In this document: piece by piece, positions 5,168 to 11,849 of the stretch
Position numbering within the stretch: the first letter of the stretch is position 1
Layout of the letters: each line of letters starts with the position of its first letter
Source of the DNA: Kiritimatiellales bacterium
GTDB lineage: Bacteria; Verrucomicrobiota; Kiritimatiellia; Kiritimatiellales; Pontiellaceae
Length of the DNA: 11,849 nucleotides
Direction of reading: 5' to 3'
NCBI GenBank assembly: GCA_030621805.1
Contig: JAUXGY010000023.1
Span: forward strand, 1-11,849
The notes under the pieces: model-generated
The model's input: only the letters and a program-made list of their open reading frames with translations
Told to the model about the DNA's origin: nothing
Database searches by the model: none
Made by a program: the position numbers and the translations under genes

Positions 5168-6814
5168 ATGCTTCAGATTCAGATATCCCACCCGAAACGT
5201 GATCGCCAAACATTGGAAGCGCCTGGAGGCGCCTACATGATTGGCTCGGACGCCTCGAACCGCATCGTGCTCGACGACGGTAGCGTGGAGGAGGCGCATG
5301 CCGTCTTGACGCTGATGGAGGACGAATCCTATATCGAGGACCTGATGGATGCCGGTGTATTTGTGAACGGCGATCGGGTGCTCACCCGCCAGCGCGTGTT
5401 TCCTGGGTCACCCATCCAGATCGGGAACTATACGCTGGCATTCAATGCCGCTGAAGGGGTTGCCTCGCCGGAAACCCCGGCCATGCCGGAAGCGTTTAAG
5501 CCTAAGGAACAGAACCGATCCGTCTCCGCCAGTCAGGCCATCAAACAGCAGATCCACGCCGAGCTCGTCAACCGGCTCGATCTCAAGCGCCTAAGCATGA
5601 GCAAGCTCAAAGAAGGCGAGCTGCAGACCAAAATCCAAAAGACCCTCGACGAAATTATCTCTGAAATCCGTGCACGCCTGCCCGTTGGTCTCGAACCGAG
5701 TCGGCTTGTTAAGGAAATTTTTGATGAAGCCGTCGGCCTTGGCCCACTCGAAGATTTGCTCGCCGATGAAAGCATCACCGAAATCATGGTAAACGGCCCC
5801 AGTCAGGTCTATGTCGAACGGGCGGGCAAACTGGAACTCACAGACTGCACCTTTATCAATGACAATTCGGTGAATACCATCATTGAGCGCATTGTCTCGC
5901 CGATCGGTCGACGCATTGATGAAAGCCAGCCCTATGTGGACGCCCGCCTTGCTGATGGCTCCCGCGTGAACGCCGTCATTCATCCGCTTTCACTGATCGG
6001 TCCGTGCATCACCATCCGTAAGTTTTCCAAGGATCCCTTCAAGGTGCAGGATCTGATCGATTTCGGAACCTTGACGTCCGAGATTGCCGAGTTCCTGCGG
6101 GTCTGCGTCGTGTTGCGCAAGAACATCATTGTTTCGGGAGGAACCGGCTCCGGTAAAACCACGTTGCTCAATGTACTCTCCAGCTACCTCCCGGACGATG
6201 AGCGTATCCTGACCATCGAGGATGCCGCCGAACTGCGGCTGACGCAGCAGCACATCGTTCGCCTTGAGACTCGCCCGGCCAACATTGAGGGGCGTGGTGC
6301 TGTCACGATTCGTGACCTGGTGCGCAATGCGCTGCGTATGCGGCCCGACCGCATCGTGGTGGGTGAGTGCCGAGGCTCCGAGGCTCTCGATATGCTTCAG
6401 GCCATGAACACCGGGCATGAAGGCTCGCTCACCACCATCCATGCCAATACCCCGCGCGATGCACTTGCCCGGCTCGAAACCATGGTGCTTATGTCCGGCA
6501 TGGAGCTTCCGATCCGCGCCATCCGTGAGCAGGTCGGTTCAGCCATTCACATAATCTGTCAGATTTCGCGCTTTTCCGACGGTTCGCGTAAGGTCAGCAA
6601 GATTACAGAGGTTTCCGGGCTCGAGGGCGATCGCATCACCCTTCAGGATATTTTCGATTTTAAACAGACCGGTCTGAATGAAGCGGGCATGGTGATCGGG
6701 GGAATCCACCCGACTGGTGCCGTGCCGACGTTCATCGAGGATATCGTCACCCGGGGCATACAGTTTGACCGAACGATGTTCGAAACGACCCATAACCGCC
6801 CATGGGGGAAATAG
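5168..6814 (+). CDS. tadA: TadA/CpaF pilus extension ATPase with N-terminal FHA domain
   Basis: A 548-residue protein. Residues about 1-95 form an FHA-like domain, joined by a linker (about 95-125) to a full TadA/CpaF secretion ATPase. Visible motifs are the N-terminal ATPase region (LGPLEDLLADESITEIMVNG, 191-210), Walker A GGTGSGKTT (324-332), the Asp box (ILTIEDAAELRL, 347-358), Walker B with catalytic Glu (RIVVGECRG, 395-403; E400) and the His box (GHEGSLTTIHAN, 416-427). All catalytic parts are intact, so it should hydrolyse ATP as a cytoplasmic hexamer on TadB/TadC. The FHA part looks degenerate: the expected GR is GS (26-27), the Ser-Arg-x-His core reads EEAH (41-44), and the Asn-Gly of the NGT loop is AG (62-63). 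FHA fusions to CpaF-type ATPases are known in other phyla. Confidence 0.93.
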   Translation: MLQIQISHPKRDRQTLEAPGGAYMIGSDASNRIVLDDGSVEEAHAVLTLMEDESYIEDLMDAGVFVNGDRVLTRQRVFPGSPIQIGNYTLAFNAAEGVASPETPAMPEAFKPKEQNRSVSASQAIKQQIHAELVNRLDLKRLSMSKLKEGELQTKIQKTLDEIISEIRARLPVGLEPSRLVKEIFDEAVGLGPLEDLLADESITEIMVNGPSQVYVERAGKLELTDCTFINDNSVNTIIERIVSPIGRRIDESQPYVDARLADGSRVNAVIHPLSLIGPCITIRKFSKDPFKVQDLIDFGTLTSEIAEFLRVCVVLRKNIIVSGGTGSGKTTLLNVLSSYLPDDERILTIEDAAELRLTQQHIVRLETRPANIEGRGAVTIRDLVRNALRMRPDRIVVGECRGSEALDMLQAMNTGHEGSLTTIHANTPRDALARLETMVLMSGMELPIRAIREQVGSAIHIICQISRFSDGSRKVSKITEVSGLEGDRITLQDIFDFKQTGLNEAGMVIGGIHPTGAVPTFIEDIVTRGIQFDRTMFETTHNRPWGK

Positions 6815-6817
6815 AAA

Positions 6818-7696
6818 ATGTTCTGGCTGGTTCCCTCCTCCCTGTTTGCTCTGTGCGCCGCCCTGATGGGGTATGTGCTGTTGCGCACCTTGCGCGAGGC
6901 GGAAGAGAGCTATGCTAGCGAGTACACCACCAATACCGCACGGCAGTTCGAGGATCTGTTCCTGTTTATCTCGCCAACCAAGATGCTGGTGCTCTCGCGC
7001 ATGGTGGCCATCATGGTTTTTTTCCTGCTGTTTTTTTCGGTGGGTAAGATGGGTTCGATGGCAGGATTGGTTCGCGGCGCGGTGGCGGCGGCGATCGGTG
7101 GCGGCGCGGCCCTGTTCCTGCCGCGCATCCTGCTGCGCATTCTGCGCATCCGGCGGCTCGAACGCTTTAACCAGCAGCTGGTCAATGCCCTCACTGGCAT
7201 GAGCAATGCCCTCAAGGCCGGCTTCAGCATCCAGCAGGCTTTTGAATCGGTTGTTCAGGAAGGAGACGCGCCGATTGCCCAAGAGTTTTCCATGTTTTTA
7301 CAACAGCTCCGCGTGGGCATTAGCTTTGAGGACGCCTTGACCGATATGGATGAGCGCATCGGTAGCGAAGACCTGACACTGATGATCCAGTCGATTGAGA
7401 TTGCGCGGCAGACGGGCGGAAACCTGACCGAGGTATTTGACCGTATTGCGGCCACCATCCGCGAACGGCAACGGGTTGAGGGAAAGATTAAGTCGCTCAC
7501 GGCGCAGGGAAAGATTCAAGGCAATGTGGTGGGGGCCATGCCGGTGGTGCTGGGTATTGCGCTTTATCTGCTTGATCCACACATGATGCTGACCTTCGTC
7601 CATTCCTATATCGGCATATCCATCCTCTTGCTGGTTCTCATCCTTGAAATCTGTGGAGCCTTGATGATCCGCAGAATCGTGGCGATCGATGTATAG
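6818..7696 (+). CDS. tadB: TadB-like inner-membrane platform protein
   Basis: A 292-residue protein of the type II secretion F (T2SSF/GspF) family. Hydrophobic segments lie near 4-22, 60-77, 84-104, 236-252 and 262-286. The cytoplasmic T2SSF domain lies between them (about 117-235), with the pattern FNQQLVNALTGMSNALKAGFSIQQAFE early and IARQTGGNLTEVFDRIAATIRERQ late (about 195-218), both characteristic of TadB. It forms the membrane platform, with TadC, on which the ATPase acts. It starts 3 bp after the tadA stop, with a GGGGGA stretch about 9 nt before the ATG that could serve as ribosome binding site. Confidence 0.9.
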   Translation: MFWLVPSSLFALCAALMGYVLLRTLREAEESYASEYTTNTARQFEDLFLFISPTKMLVLSRMVAIMVFFLLFFSVGKMGSMAGLVRGAVAAAIGGGAALFLPRILLRILRIRRLERFNQQLVNALTGMSNALKAGFSIQQAFESVVQEGDAPIAQEFSMFLQQLRVGISFEDALTDMDERIGSEDLTLMIQSIEIARQTGGNLTEVFDRIAATIRERQRVEGKIKSLTAQGKIQGNVVGAMPVVLGIALYLLDPHMMLTFVHSYIGISILLLVLILEICGALMIRRIVAIDV

Positions 7697-7702
7697 GGCA
7701 CC

Positions 7703-8632
7703 ATGACAACCGAAATTATACTCATAAGCTTATTGTTCCTCTTCTCGGCAGTGACGATTGCCTGGAATATGATTCGTGCGGCGCAGCACGTCACCTACGT
7801 GACGCTTGCGGATGGACGGCGTCAGGAGCGTAGTCTACCGCTAACGATTCGAATGATCCTTCCGTTTTCAGGTTCCATCCCCAAATTCATCACCGGGCAC
7901 CGGGTGCTGGAGGACAGTCGCCAGCGCATTGCCCGCAAGCTGGTCTCCGGGGGCTACGAAGGGTTGATTCAGCCCGAAGAGGTGATTGCCCTGCGCCTGC
8001 TGATGCCGCTGGGGCTGGGGGTGCTCCTCTGCCTGTTGCTGGGCTTTGCCTTCCCGCATATGCCCGAAGCCGTAGGTGGATTTTTGATCAAGCGGCAATA
8101 CATCATCTATTTCTTTGTGTTGCTTTTGCTGGGCTTCTATCCCGACGTCTGGCTGAAGAAGTCGGTTCGGATTCGCCACCGCAGCATCGAGCGCGCGTTG
8201 CCGTTTGTTCTCGACCTGCTGACGCTATCCGTCGAATCCGGCCTTGATTTTATGACCGGTATCAACCGCATCATTCAATACCGTGCAATTGACCCGCTCG
8301 GTGAGGAGCTCATTCGCGTCTTTCGCGAAATCCAGGTGGGCCGCTCCCGCAAGGAGGCCTTGCATAATTTTTCCGCGCGGATCGACCATCCCGATATTCG
8401 CTCTGTCGCCAACGCCCTCATCCAGGCCGATGAACTGGGCACGGGCATTGGCGGTGCGTTGCGTATCCAGTCCGATCAAATCCGCGTCAAACGTTTTCAG
8501 CGAGCGGAGAAGCTGGGGAATGAGGCGCCGGTCAAGATGCTGTTTCCGCTGGTGGCTTTTATTTTCCCATCCGTGTTTTTGATCTTGCTCGGGCCGGTCA
8601 TTCTGCAAATGTTCCTGCGCGGTGGGTTTTAA
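7703..8632 (+). CDS. tadC: TadC-like inner-membrane platform protein
   Basis: A 309-residue T2SSF-family protein paired with TadB. Hydrophobic segments lie near 3-22, 95-117, 131-147 and 280-304. The T2SSF domain (about 164-280) begins ALPFVLDLLTLSVESGLDF and contains QADELGTGIGGALRIQSDQIR (241-261), features shared by TadC proteins. It should assemble with TadB in the inner membrane as the platform for pilus extrusion. It starts 6 bp after tadB. Tight gene packing ends here: a 147-bp gap with an inverted-repeat element follows its TAA stop. Confidence 0.9.
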   Translation: MTTEIILISLLFLFSAVTIAWNMIRAAQHVTYVTLADGRRQERSLPLTIRMILPFSGSIPKFITGHRVLEDSRQRIARKLVSGGYEGLIQPEEVIALRLLMPLGLGVLLCLLLGFAFPHMPEAVGGFLIKRQYIIYFFVLLLLGFYPDVWLKKSVRIRHRSIERALPFVLDLLTLSVESGLDFMTGINRIIQYRAIDPLGEELIRVFREIQVGRSRKEALHNFSARIDHPDIRSVANALIQADELGTGIGGALRIQSDQIRVKRFQRAEKLGNEAPVKMLFPLVAFIFPSVFLILLGPVILQMFLRGGF

Positions 8633-8636
8633 TGAA

Positions 8637-8763
8637 TTTTAGATTGCCGATTTTAGATTGCCGATTTATGGGTCTGTCCGCAGTTGCGGACTCCGCTTGT
8701 GCGGAGCGACGCGTTGAATGAAAATGTCGGCGAAGCTGTCCCGCAAATCGGCAATCAAAAATC
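8637..8763. repeat. 127-bp inverted-repeat element with two internal hairpins (MITE/REP-like)
   Basis: The left end has two perfect tandem copies of TTTTAGATTGCCGA (8637-8650, 8651-8664). The 19 bp at 8649-8667 match the reverse complement of 8745-8763 at 18 of 19 positions. Inside are two small hairpins sharing one base: GTCCGC/GCGGAC (8676-8691) and CTCCGC/GCGGAG (8691-8706), each with a 6-bp stem and 4-nt loop. No transposase gene is inside. This layout resembles non-autonomous mobile repeats or REP-type elements. It fills almost the whole gap between tadC and the next gene. In the mRNA the arms could fold into a long stem and affect expression of the two downstream genes. Confidence 0.65.
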
Positions 8764-8779
8764 GTAAATAGGTGTTGAA

Positions 8780-10087
8780 ATGTCTCATTTTATTATTGAA
8801 CAGGGAAAAGAGGTCGGGACGGAGGTCACGGTTCCGGCGTCTGGAATGAAATTTGGTCGTTCGCCAGCCAACGATTTGGTGCTCGAAGACGAGGGGGTCA
8901 TGCTCTTCCATGGCCGTTTCTTCTTTAAATCCGATGGCACATTGTGGGTGACGGACTTTGGGGCCGGCGAAAAAACCACAGTCGGCGGGATTCCGGTCGA
9001 TGAGTATGCGCTCAAGGTGGGCGATCTCGTTGAAGTGGGGAATACCGATTTTCGGATGATCAGCACGCAACCCGCCACAGCGGACGAATCCGCAGCATCG
9101 AAGCATAGAGATGGGGAGATCGATCTGGGGTTCAAAGGCGGGAAAAGGGTTGGTTCGGCGCAGCAACCGGAGTCGTCGTCGGGACCGTTGAAAAGCACGT
9201 TATTGCCCCGGATCATGCAGGTGGGTGTGCTCCTGCTCATTTTGGTGGTTTTGCTTATTGTGGTGCCCTCGTTGATGGAGCTCTCGAAGGATGGCACAGG
9301 GACGGTGCAGAAAAAGCAGTTGCTCTCGCTCTCCTATGAGCGGGTGCAGGCGGATCAACAGAATATTTTCCGCTACGCTCTTGAACTGGATGAAGCCGGC
9401 CGCTTCTCGATTATTATCGACGACCTGAAAAACAACCGCCACGTCCAGAAGAGCAAGCAGCTTTCCAAGACCATGCTTTTGCAACTTTCCAACAGCATCG
9501 AAGATGCCGGATTCTTTCGGGTGGACTCGGACTATGCCGGTGCCGCCGAAGGGCAGTACGACCTCTATGATATTGCCGTGCAGCGCAACCGCCGCTTCCA
9601 CCACATCAAGGTGCTCAACCGGAATCCGCCGAGGGGGATCAGGCGCACTGTTTCGGCGATCGAAGACTTTGCCCTCAGTGAGCTGGGTATCCCCTTCACC
9701 ATGTTCAAGGACAACGACGAACTCATGCATTATGCCACGCAGTCCGTCAGTCGGGGTAAAGCGAGCTACGCGGAGCGTGCTGTGAAATACCGGAACCTCG
9801 CCATCTCGATCAAGCACTTTAAAGAGGCGATGCTCTACCTCGAAACCATCGAACCCAAACCCCCGCTCTATGCCGAGGCCGAACGCGGGCTGGGTCTTTC
9901 TGAAGTTGAGCGGGACACGCGCTATAAGGATCATATGTTCAGCGTAGATCGCGCGCTGGCCCTGAAGGATTGGGAGGCGGCTCGCAAATCCCTCCGCATC
10001 CTGGTTGAACTCGTTCCCGACCGTTCCGATGACCGGCATGGAATAGTGAGTGATAAGTTGCTGAATGTGGAGCAACACCTACGATAG
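8780..10087 (+). CDS. FHA-domain protein with one transmembrane helix and a periplasmic region
   Basis: A 435-residue protein. Residues about 1-95 are FHA-like: KFGRSPANDLVLED (24-37) keeps the GR and ND elements, but the Ser of the SxxH core is replaced (VMLFHG, 40-45) and no NG loop is seen. A polar linker (about 97-143) leads to one transmembrane helix (about 145-165). The C-terminal ~270 residues should then be periplasmic. They contain a mixed alpha/beta domain (about 195-300; key pattern SIEDAGFFRVDSDYAG at 239-254) and a helical, TPR-like end (about 328-435). This order, cytoplasmic FHA then TM then periplasmic domains, recalls type III secretion ring protein SctD (YscD/PrgH); this is an architectural comparison only. 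ATAGGTG (8768-8774) just upstream of ATG 8780 is a plausible ribosome binding site. The PEGA lipoprotein gene follows after 9 bp. Confidence 0.7.
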   Translation: MSHFIIEQGKEVGTEVTVPASGMKFGRSPANDLVLEDEGVMLFHGRFFFKSDGTLWVTDFGAGEKTTVGGIPVDEYALKVGDLVEVGNTDFRMISTQPATADESAASKHRDGEIDLGFKGGKRVGSAQQPESSSGPLKSTLLPRIMQVGVLLLILVVLLIVVPSLMELSKDGTGTVQKKQLLSLSYERVQADQQNIFRYALELDEAGRFSIIIDDLKNNRHVQKSKQLSKTMLLQLSNSIEDAGFFRVDSDYAGAAEGQYDLYDIAVQRNRRFHHIKVLNRNPPRGIRRTVSAIEDFALSELGIPFTMFKDNDELMHYATQSVSRGKASYAERAVKYRNLAISIKHFKEAMLYLETIEPKPPLYAEAERGLGLSEVERDTRYKDHMFSVDRALALKDWEAARKSLRILVELVPDRSDDRHGIVSDKLLNVEQHLR

Positions 10088-10096
10088 GTTTTTACG

Positions 10097-11503
10097 ATGA
10101 AAATTTTTAATAGTCTAAAAAAATCAACCGGCCTCCCCCTCGGGATGCTGATCGCCGTCGTGTCCATTTCCGGGTGCGACCTAAACATCCCCGGCGGCAA
10201 GGGAAGCCTTTCCATCACCTCCTCGCCAGAGCGTGCAGAAGTGTTCATCAATGGGATCTCTCAAGGGGAAACCCCCATCAGGGTGGGGGGGCTTGCGGCA
10301 GGCGACTATATGGTTGAGCTACACAAGGAAGGCTACACCCGCACCTACAAAAGCATCAGCCTGCTCGAAGGGCAGGAGATGGAACTGGATATTAAGCTGA
10401 ACAAGATCACCGGCCTGTTGCTCGTTGATTCCAACCCGCAGGGCGCGGACATCATCATGGACGGAGTTTCCAAGGGAAGCACCCCGCAGCTGCTGACCGA
10501 TCTTCCGATGGGGAGCTACCAGATTGAGTTTCGCTCCTCCACTCTGCTGCCGCGCACCATGACCGCTAAGTTGGAGAGCCGTTCTCCCGTTCTCCTCTTT
10601 GCCGAGCTCATCTCGAACACGGCACGATTGACCCTCAGTTCGTCGCCGGACGGTGCCGAAGTGCGTATTGATGGCAACCTGGTCGGAACAACCCCGGCAA
10701 CGATCAATGATGTCCAGGCCGGAAAATCCGAGTTGAAGATTTCAAAGCGCGGCTACCGCTCCTATGTAAAAACCATGACCTTCGAGGCCACCAAGCCCTA
10801 CAAGATTTCCGCCACCCTCGACGCCCTTCCTTCAGGGCTCACGGTGATTACCACGCCCGAGGGCGCGAAAATCATGATCGATAAGAAGCTCGTGGGGGTC
10901 TCACCGATCACCCGTTCCGACCTCAATGAAGGCGCACACAACATTACGGCAGTCCTTGAAGGATACGCCTCCCAAACCCAAACCATCCAACTTGAACCCG
11001 ATACTAACGATAGTGTTGAATTCAGCCTCGTCAAAGACAGCGGAACGCTGGTGGTGGATACGGAGCCGGCTCATGTGGAGATCTATGTGGATGGAAAACT
11101 TCTGGCAACCACCCAGCCGAAGGGAAGTATGGATACACTTTCCCGACCTGTACGCATTATGCTCAAGGCTGGGGGCGACCACCAAGTCCAGTTTGTCCGC
11201 GAAGGATTTGTGTCGTCCTCCATTAAGGTGCGCACGGAAATCGATCAGGTCGTCACACGCCACGAGGTGCTCAAGCGCATCTTTGTCTACGACACCAGGA
11301 TCACTACCGATTCGGAAATCATCAAATGCCGCCTCGAATACAAACTGCCCAATGGCGATATCTACTATGAGCGCTACCCCGGTGTGTTTGACACCGCCAA
11401 GGCCGCCGATATCCGCGACGTGCAGCCTATCGCGATTGACGATAAAAGCAATCGTGCTGCCCGCCGCCTAATCGAGGAAAGCAAGGAAGCCGTCCCGAAA
11501 TAG
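10097..11503 (+). CDS. Lipoprotein with five PEGA repeats
   Basis: A 468-residue protein with a lipoprotein signal peptide: basic start, hydrophobic stretch (about 13-25) and lipobox ISGC with Cys27. Asp follows the cysteine; in enterobacteria Asp at +2 retains lipoproteins in the inner membrane, but the rule may not hold here. Five PEGA-type repeats follow, aligned on L38, L108, L178, L248 and L318 and on P44, P114, P184, P254 and P324, an exact 70-residue period. Repeats contain cores such as SSPERAEVFINGISQGETP. The fifth has about 10 extra residues before its last strands. A separate C-terminal domain (about 390-468) is not recognised. PEGA domains occur in surface and sensor proteins and are thought to bind cell-wall or surface polymers. 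It is the last gene of the operon and could anchor or stabilise the pilus machine in the periplasm; that role is inferred. Confidence 0.82.
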   Translation: MKIFNSLKKSTGLPLGMLIAVVSISGCDLNIPGGKGSLSITSSPERAEVFINGISQGETPIRVGGLAAGDYMVELHKEGYTRTYKSISLLEGQEMELDIKLNKITGLLLVDSNPQGADIIMDGVSKGSTPQLLTDLPMGSYQIEFRSSTLLPRTMTAKLESRSPVLLFAELISNTARLTLSSSPDGAEVRIDGNLVGTTPATINDVQAGKSELKISKRGYRSYVKTMTFEATKPYKISATLDALPSGLTVITTPEGAKIMIDKKLVGVSPITRSDLNEGAHNITAVLEGYASQTQTIQLEPDTNDSVEFSLVKDSGTLVVDTEPAHVEIYVDGKLLATTQPKGSMDTLSRPVRIMLKAGGDHQVQFVREGFVSSSIKVRTEIDQVVTRHEVLKRIFVYDTRITTDSEIIKCRLEYKLPNGDIYYERYPGVFDTAKAADIRDVQPIAIDDKSNRAARRLIEESKEAVPK

Positions 11504-11586
11504 AACAGGATCGTCTGGAAGGGCACTACGGCAAGGGATTTAAATTGAGAAATCGGCAGTTCTTAAGTGGCGTTTTTAAAAAGTAG

Positions 11587-11605
11587 GACAGGCTTCCCGC
11601 CTGTC
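11587..11605. repeat. Hairpin 1 in the convergent spacer (possible terminator or REP-like unit)
   Basis: GACAGGC (11587-11593) pairs perfectly with GCCTGTC (11599-11605) around TTCCC. It lies 83 bp after the lipoprotein stop. It is not followed by a T-run, so Rho-independent termination is uncertain. TTTTTAAAAA sits just upstream at 11573-11582 and could supply a U-tract for transcripts coming from the - strand gene. Confidence 0.5.
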
Positions 11606-11632
11606 TTCGGTGGATAGGCTTTGCGTACGCCT

Positions 11633-11649
11633 CGCGATCTTGGATCGCG
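11633..11649. repeat. Hairpin 2 in the convergent spacer
   Basis: CGCGATC (11633-11639) pairs perfectly with GATCGCG (11643-11649) around a 3-nt loop, 27 nt after hairpin 1. The surrounding GATCTTGGATCGCGGCTACA style is typical of short intergenic repeats in PVC-group genomes, from memory and not from a search. Confidence 0.5.
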
Positions 11650-11671
11650 GCTACACGGCGAACCGTAACAT

Positions 11672-11849
11672 TCAGGGCTGATGATTGAAACGTGATTCCC
11701 TTTCGGCAAAAAGGGTTTGAAGCTGCTCTCCCGCATTTAAATTGGAAAGGGTGCCTGCCGCAGTTTCGAGCACGCAGTAGGTTTGGTTTGGAGCGAGGGC
11801 CATCTGCCAGGGGCGCAGGTTGCGGGTAATCTTCAGTACGCGCAGATCG
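11672..11849 (-). CDS. C-terminal fragment of an unrecognised convergent gene
   Basis: On the - strand a frame open to the window edge ends at TGA (11674-11672), giving the last 58 residues of a protein that starts beyond the window. The sequence (DLRVLKITRNLRPWQMALAP near the edge, LNAGEQLQTLFAERES near the end) looks like a real folded C-terminus, with strands followed by a charged helix. I do not recognise the family. It converges on the pilus operon, with 168 bp between stops, and is probably not part of it. Confidence 0.5.
   Translation of the reverse strand, partial: DLRVLKITRNLRPWQMALAPNQTYCVLETAAGTLSNLNAGEQLQTLFAERESRFNHQP

Noticed and set aside
8666..9166. - strand 166-residue frame over the inverted-repeat element
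   Set aside because: It is mostly antisense to the FHA gene and ends inside the repeat. No transposase or other motif is visible.
11698..11715. CCCTTT/AAAGGG stem near the end of the - strand gene as a terminator
   Set aside because: It lies inside the coding frame, has a weak 6-bp AT-containing stem and no following U-run in the right direction.

Overview
The window carries most of a Tad/Flp-type (tight adherence) pilus operon. All of its genes are on the + strand, from about 483 to 11503. The evidence points to a diderm bacterium: there is a lipoprotein, periplasmic proteins and a CpaB homologue. A PVC-group organism such as Kiritimatiellota or Verrucomicrobiota fits the prepilin motif (GQAMVEY), the FHA and PEGA domain content, and the hairpin-rich intergenic repeats. 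That placement is inferred from style and was not tested by a search.

Layout: 1-150 is the 3' end of an unrelated gene. 151-482 is a gene-free leader with two related AT-rich palindromic boxes and two GC-rich hairpins. 483-3608 holds five class III prepilin-like genes in a row: two short Flp pilins, a TadE-like protein, a TadG-like protein and a second TadE-like protein. 3605-4324 encodes an exported protein of unknown family that looks internally duplicated. 4356-8632 holds the assembly core: CpaB/RcpC, an FHA-fused TadA/CpaF ATPase, TadB and TadC. A 127-bp inverted-repeat element (8637-8763) interrupts the otherwise tightly packed operon. It is followed by an FHA-transmembrane-periplasmic protein (8780-10087) and a lipoprotein with five PEGA repeats (10097-11503). 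The last ~180 bp hold the 3' end of a convergent gene on the - strand. A hairpin-rich repeat-like spacer separates it from the operon.

How the parts should work together: the prepilins would be processed by a prepilin peptidase, which is not in the window. TadA would power extrusion through the TadB/TadC platform, with CpaB in the periplasm. The usual secretin (RcpA/CpaC), TadZ/CpaE, TadD and prepilin peptidase are not encoded here. In their place are three proteins not in the textbook Tad set: the duplicated exported protein, the SctD-like FHA-TM protein and the PEGA lipoprotein. These are the best candidates for an undescribed envelope or regulatory module. No tRNA, rRNA, CRISPR array or transposase gene was seen.
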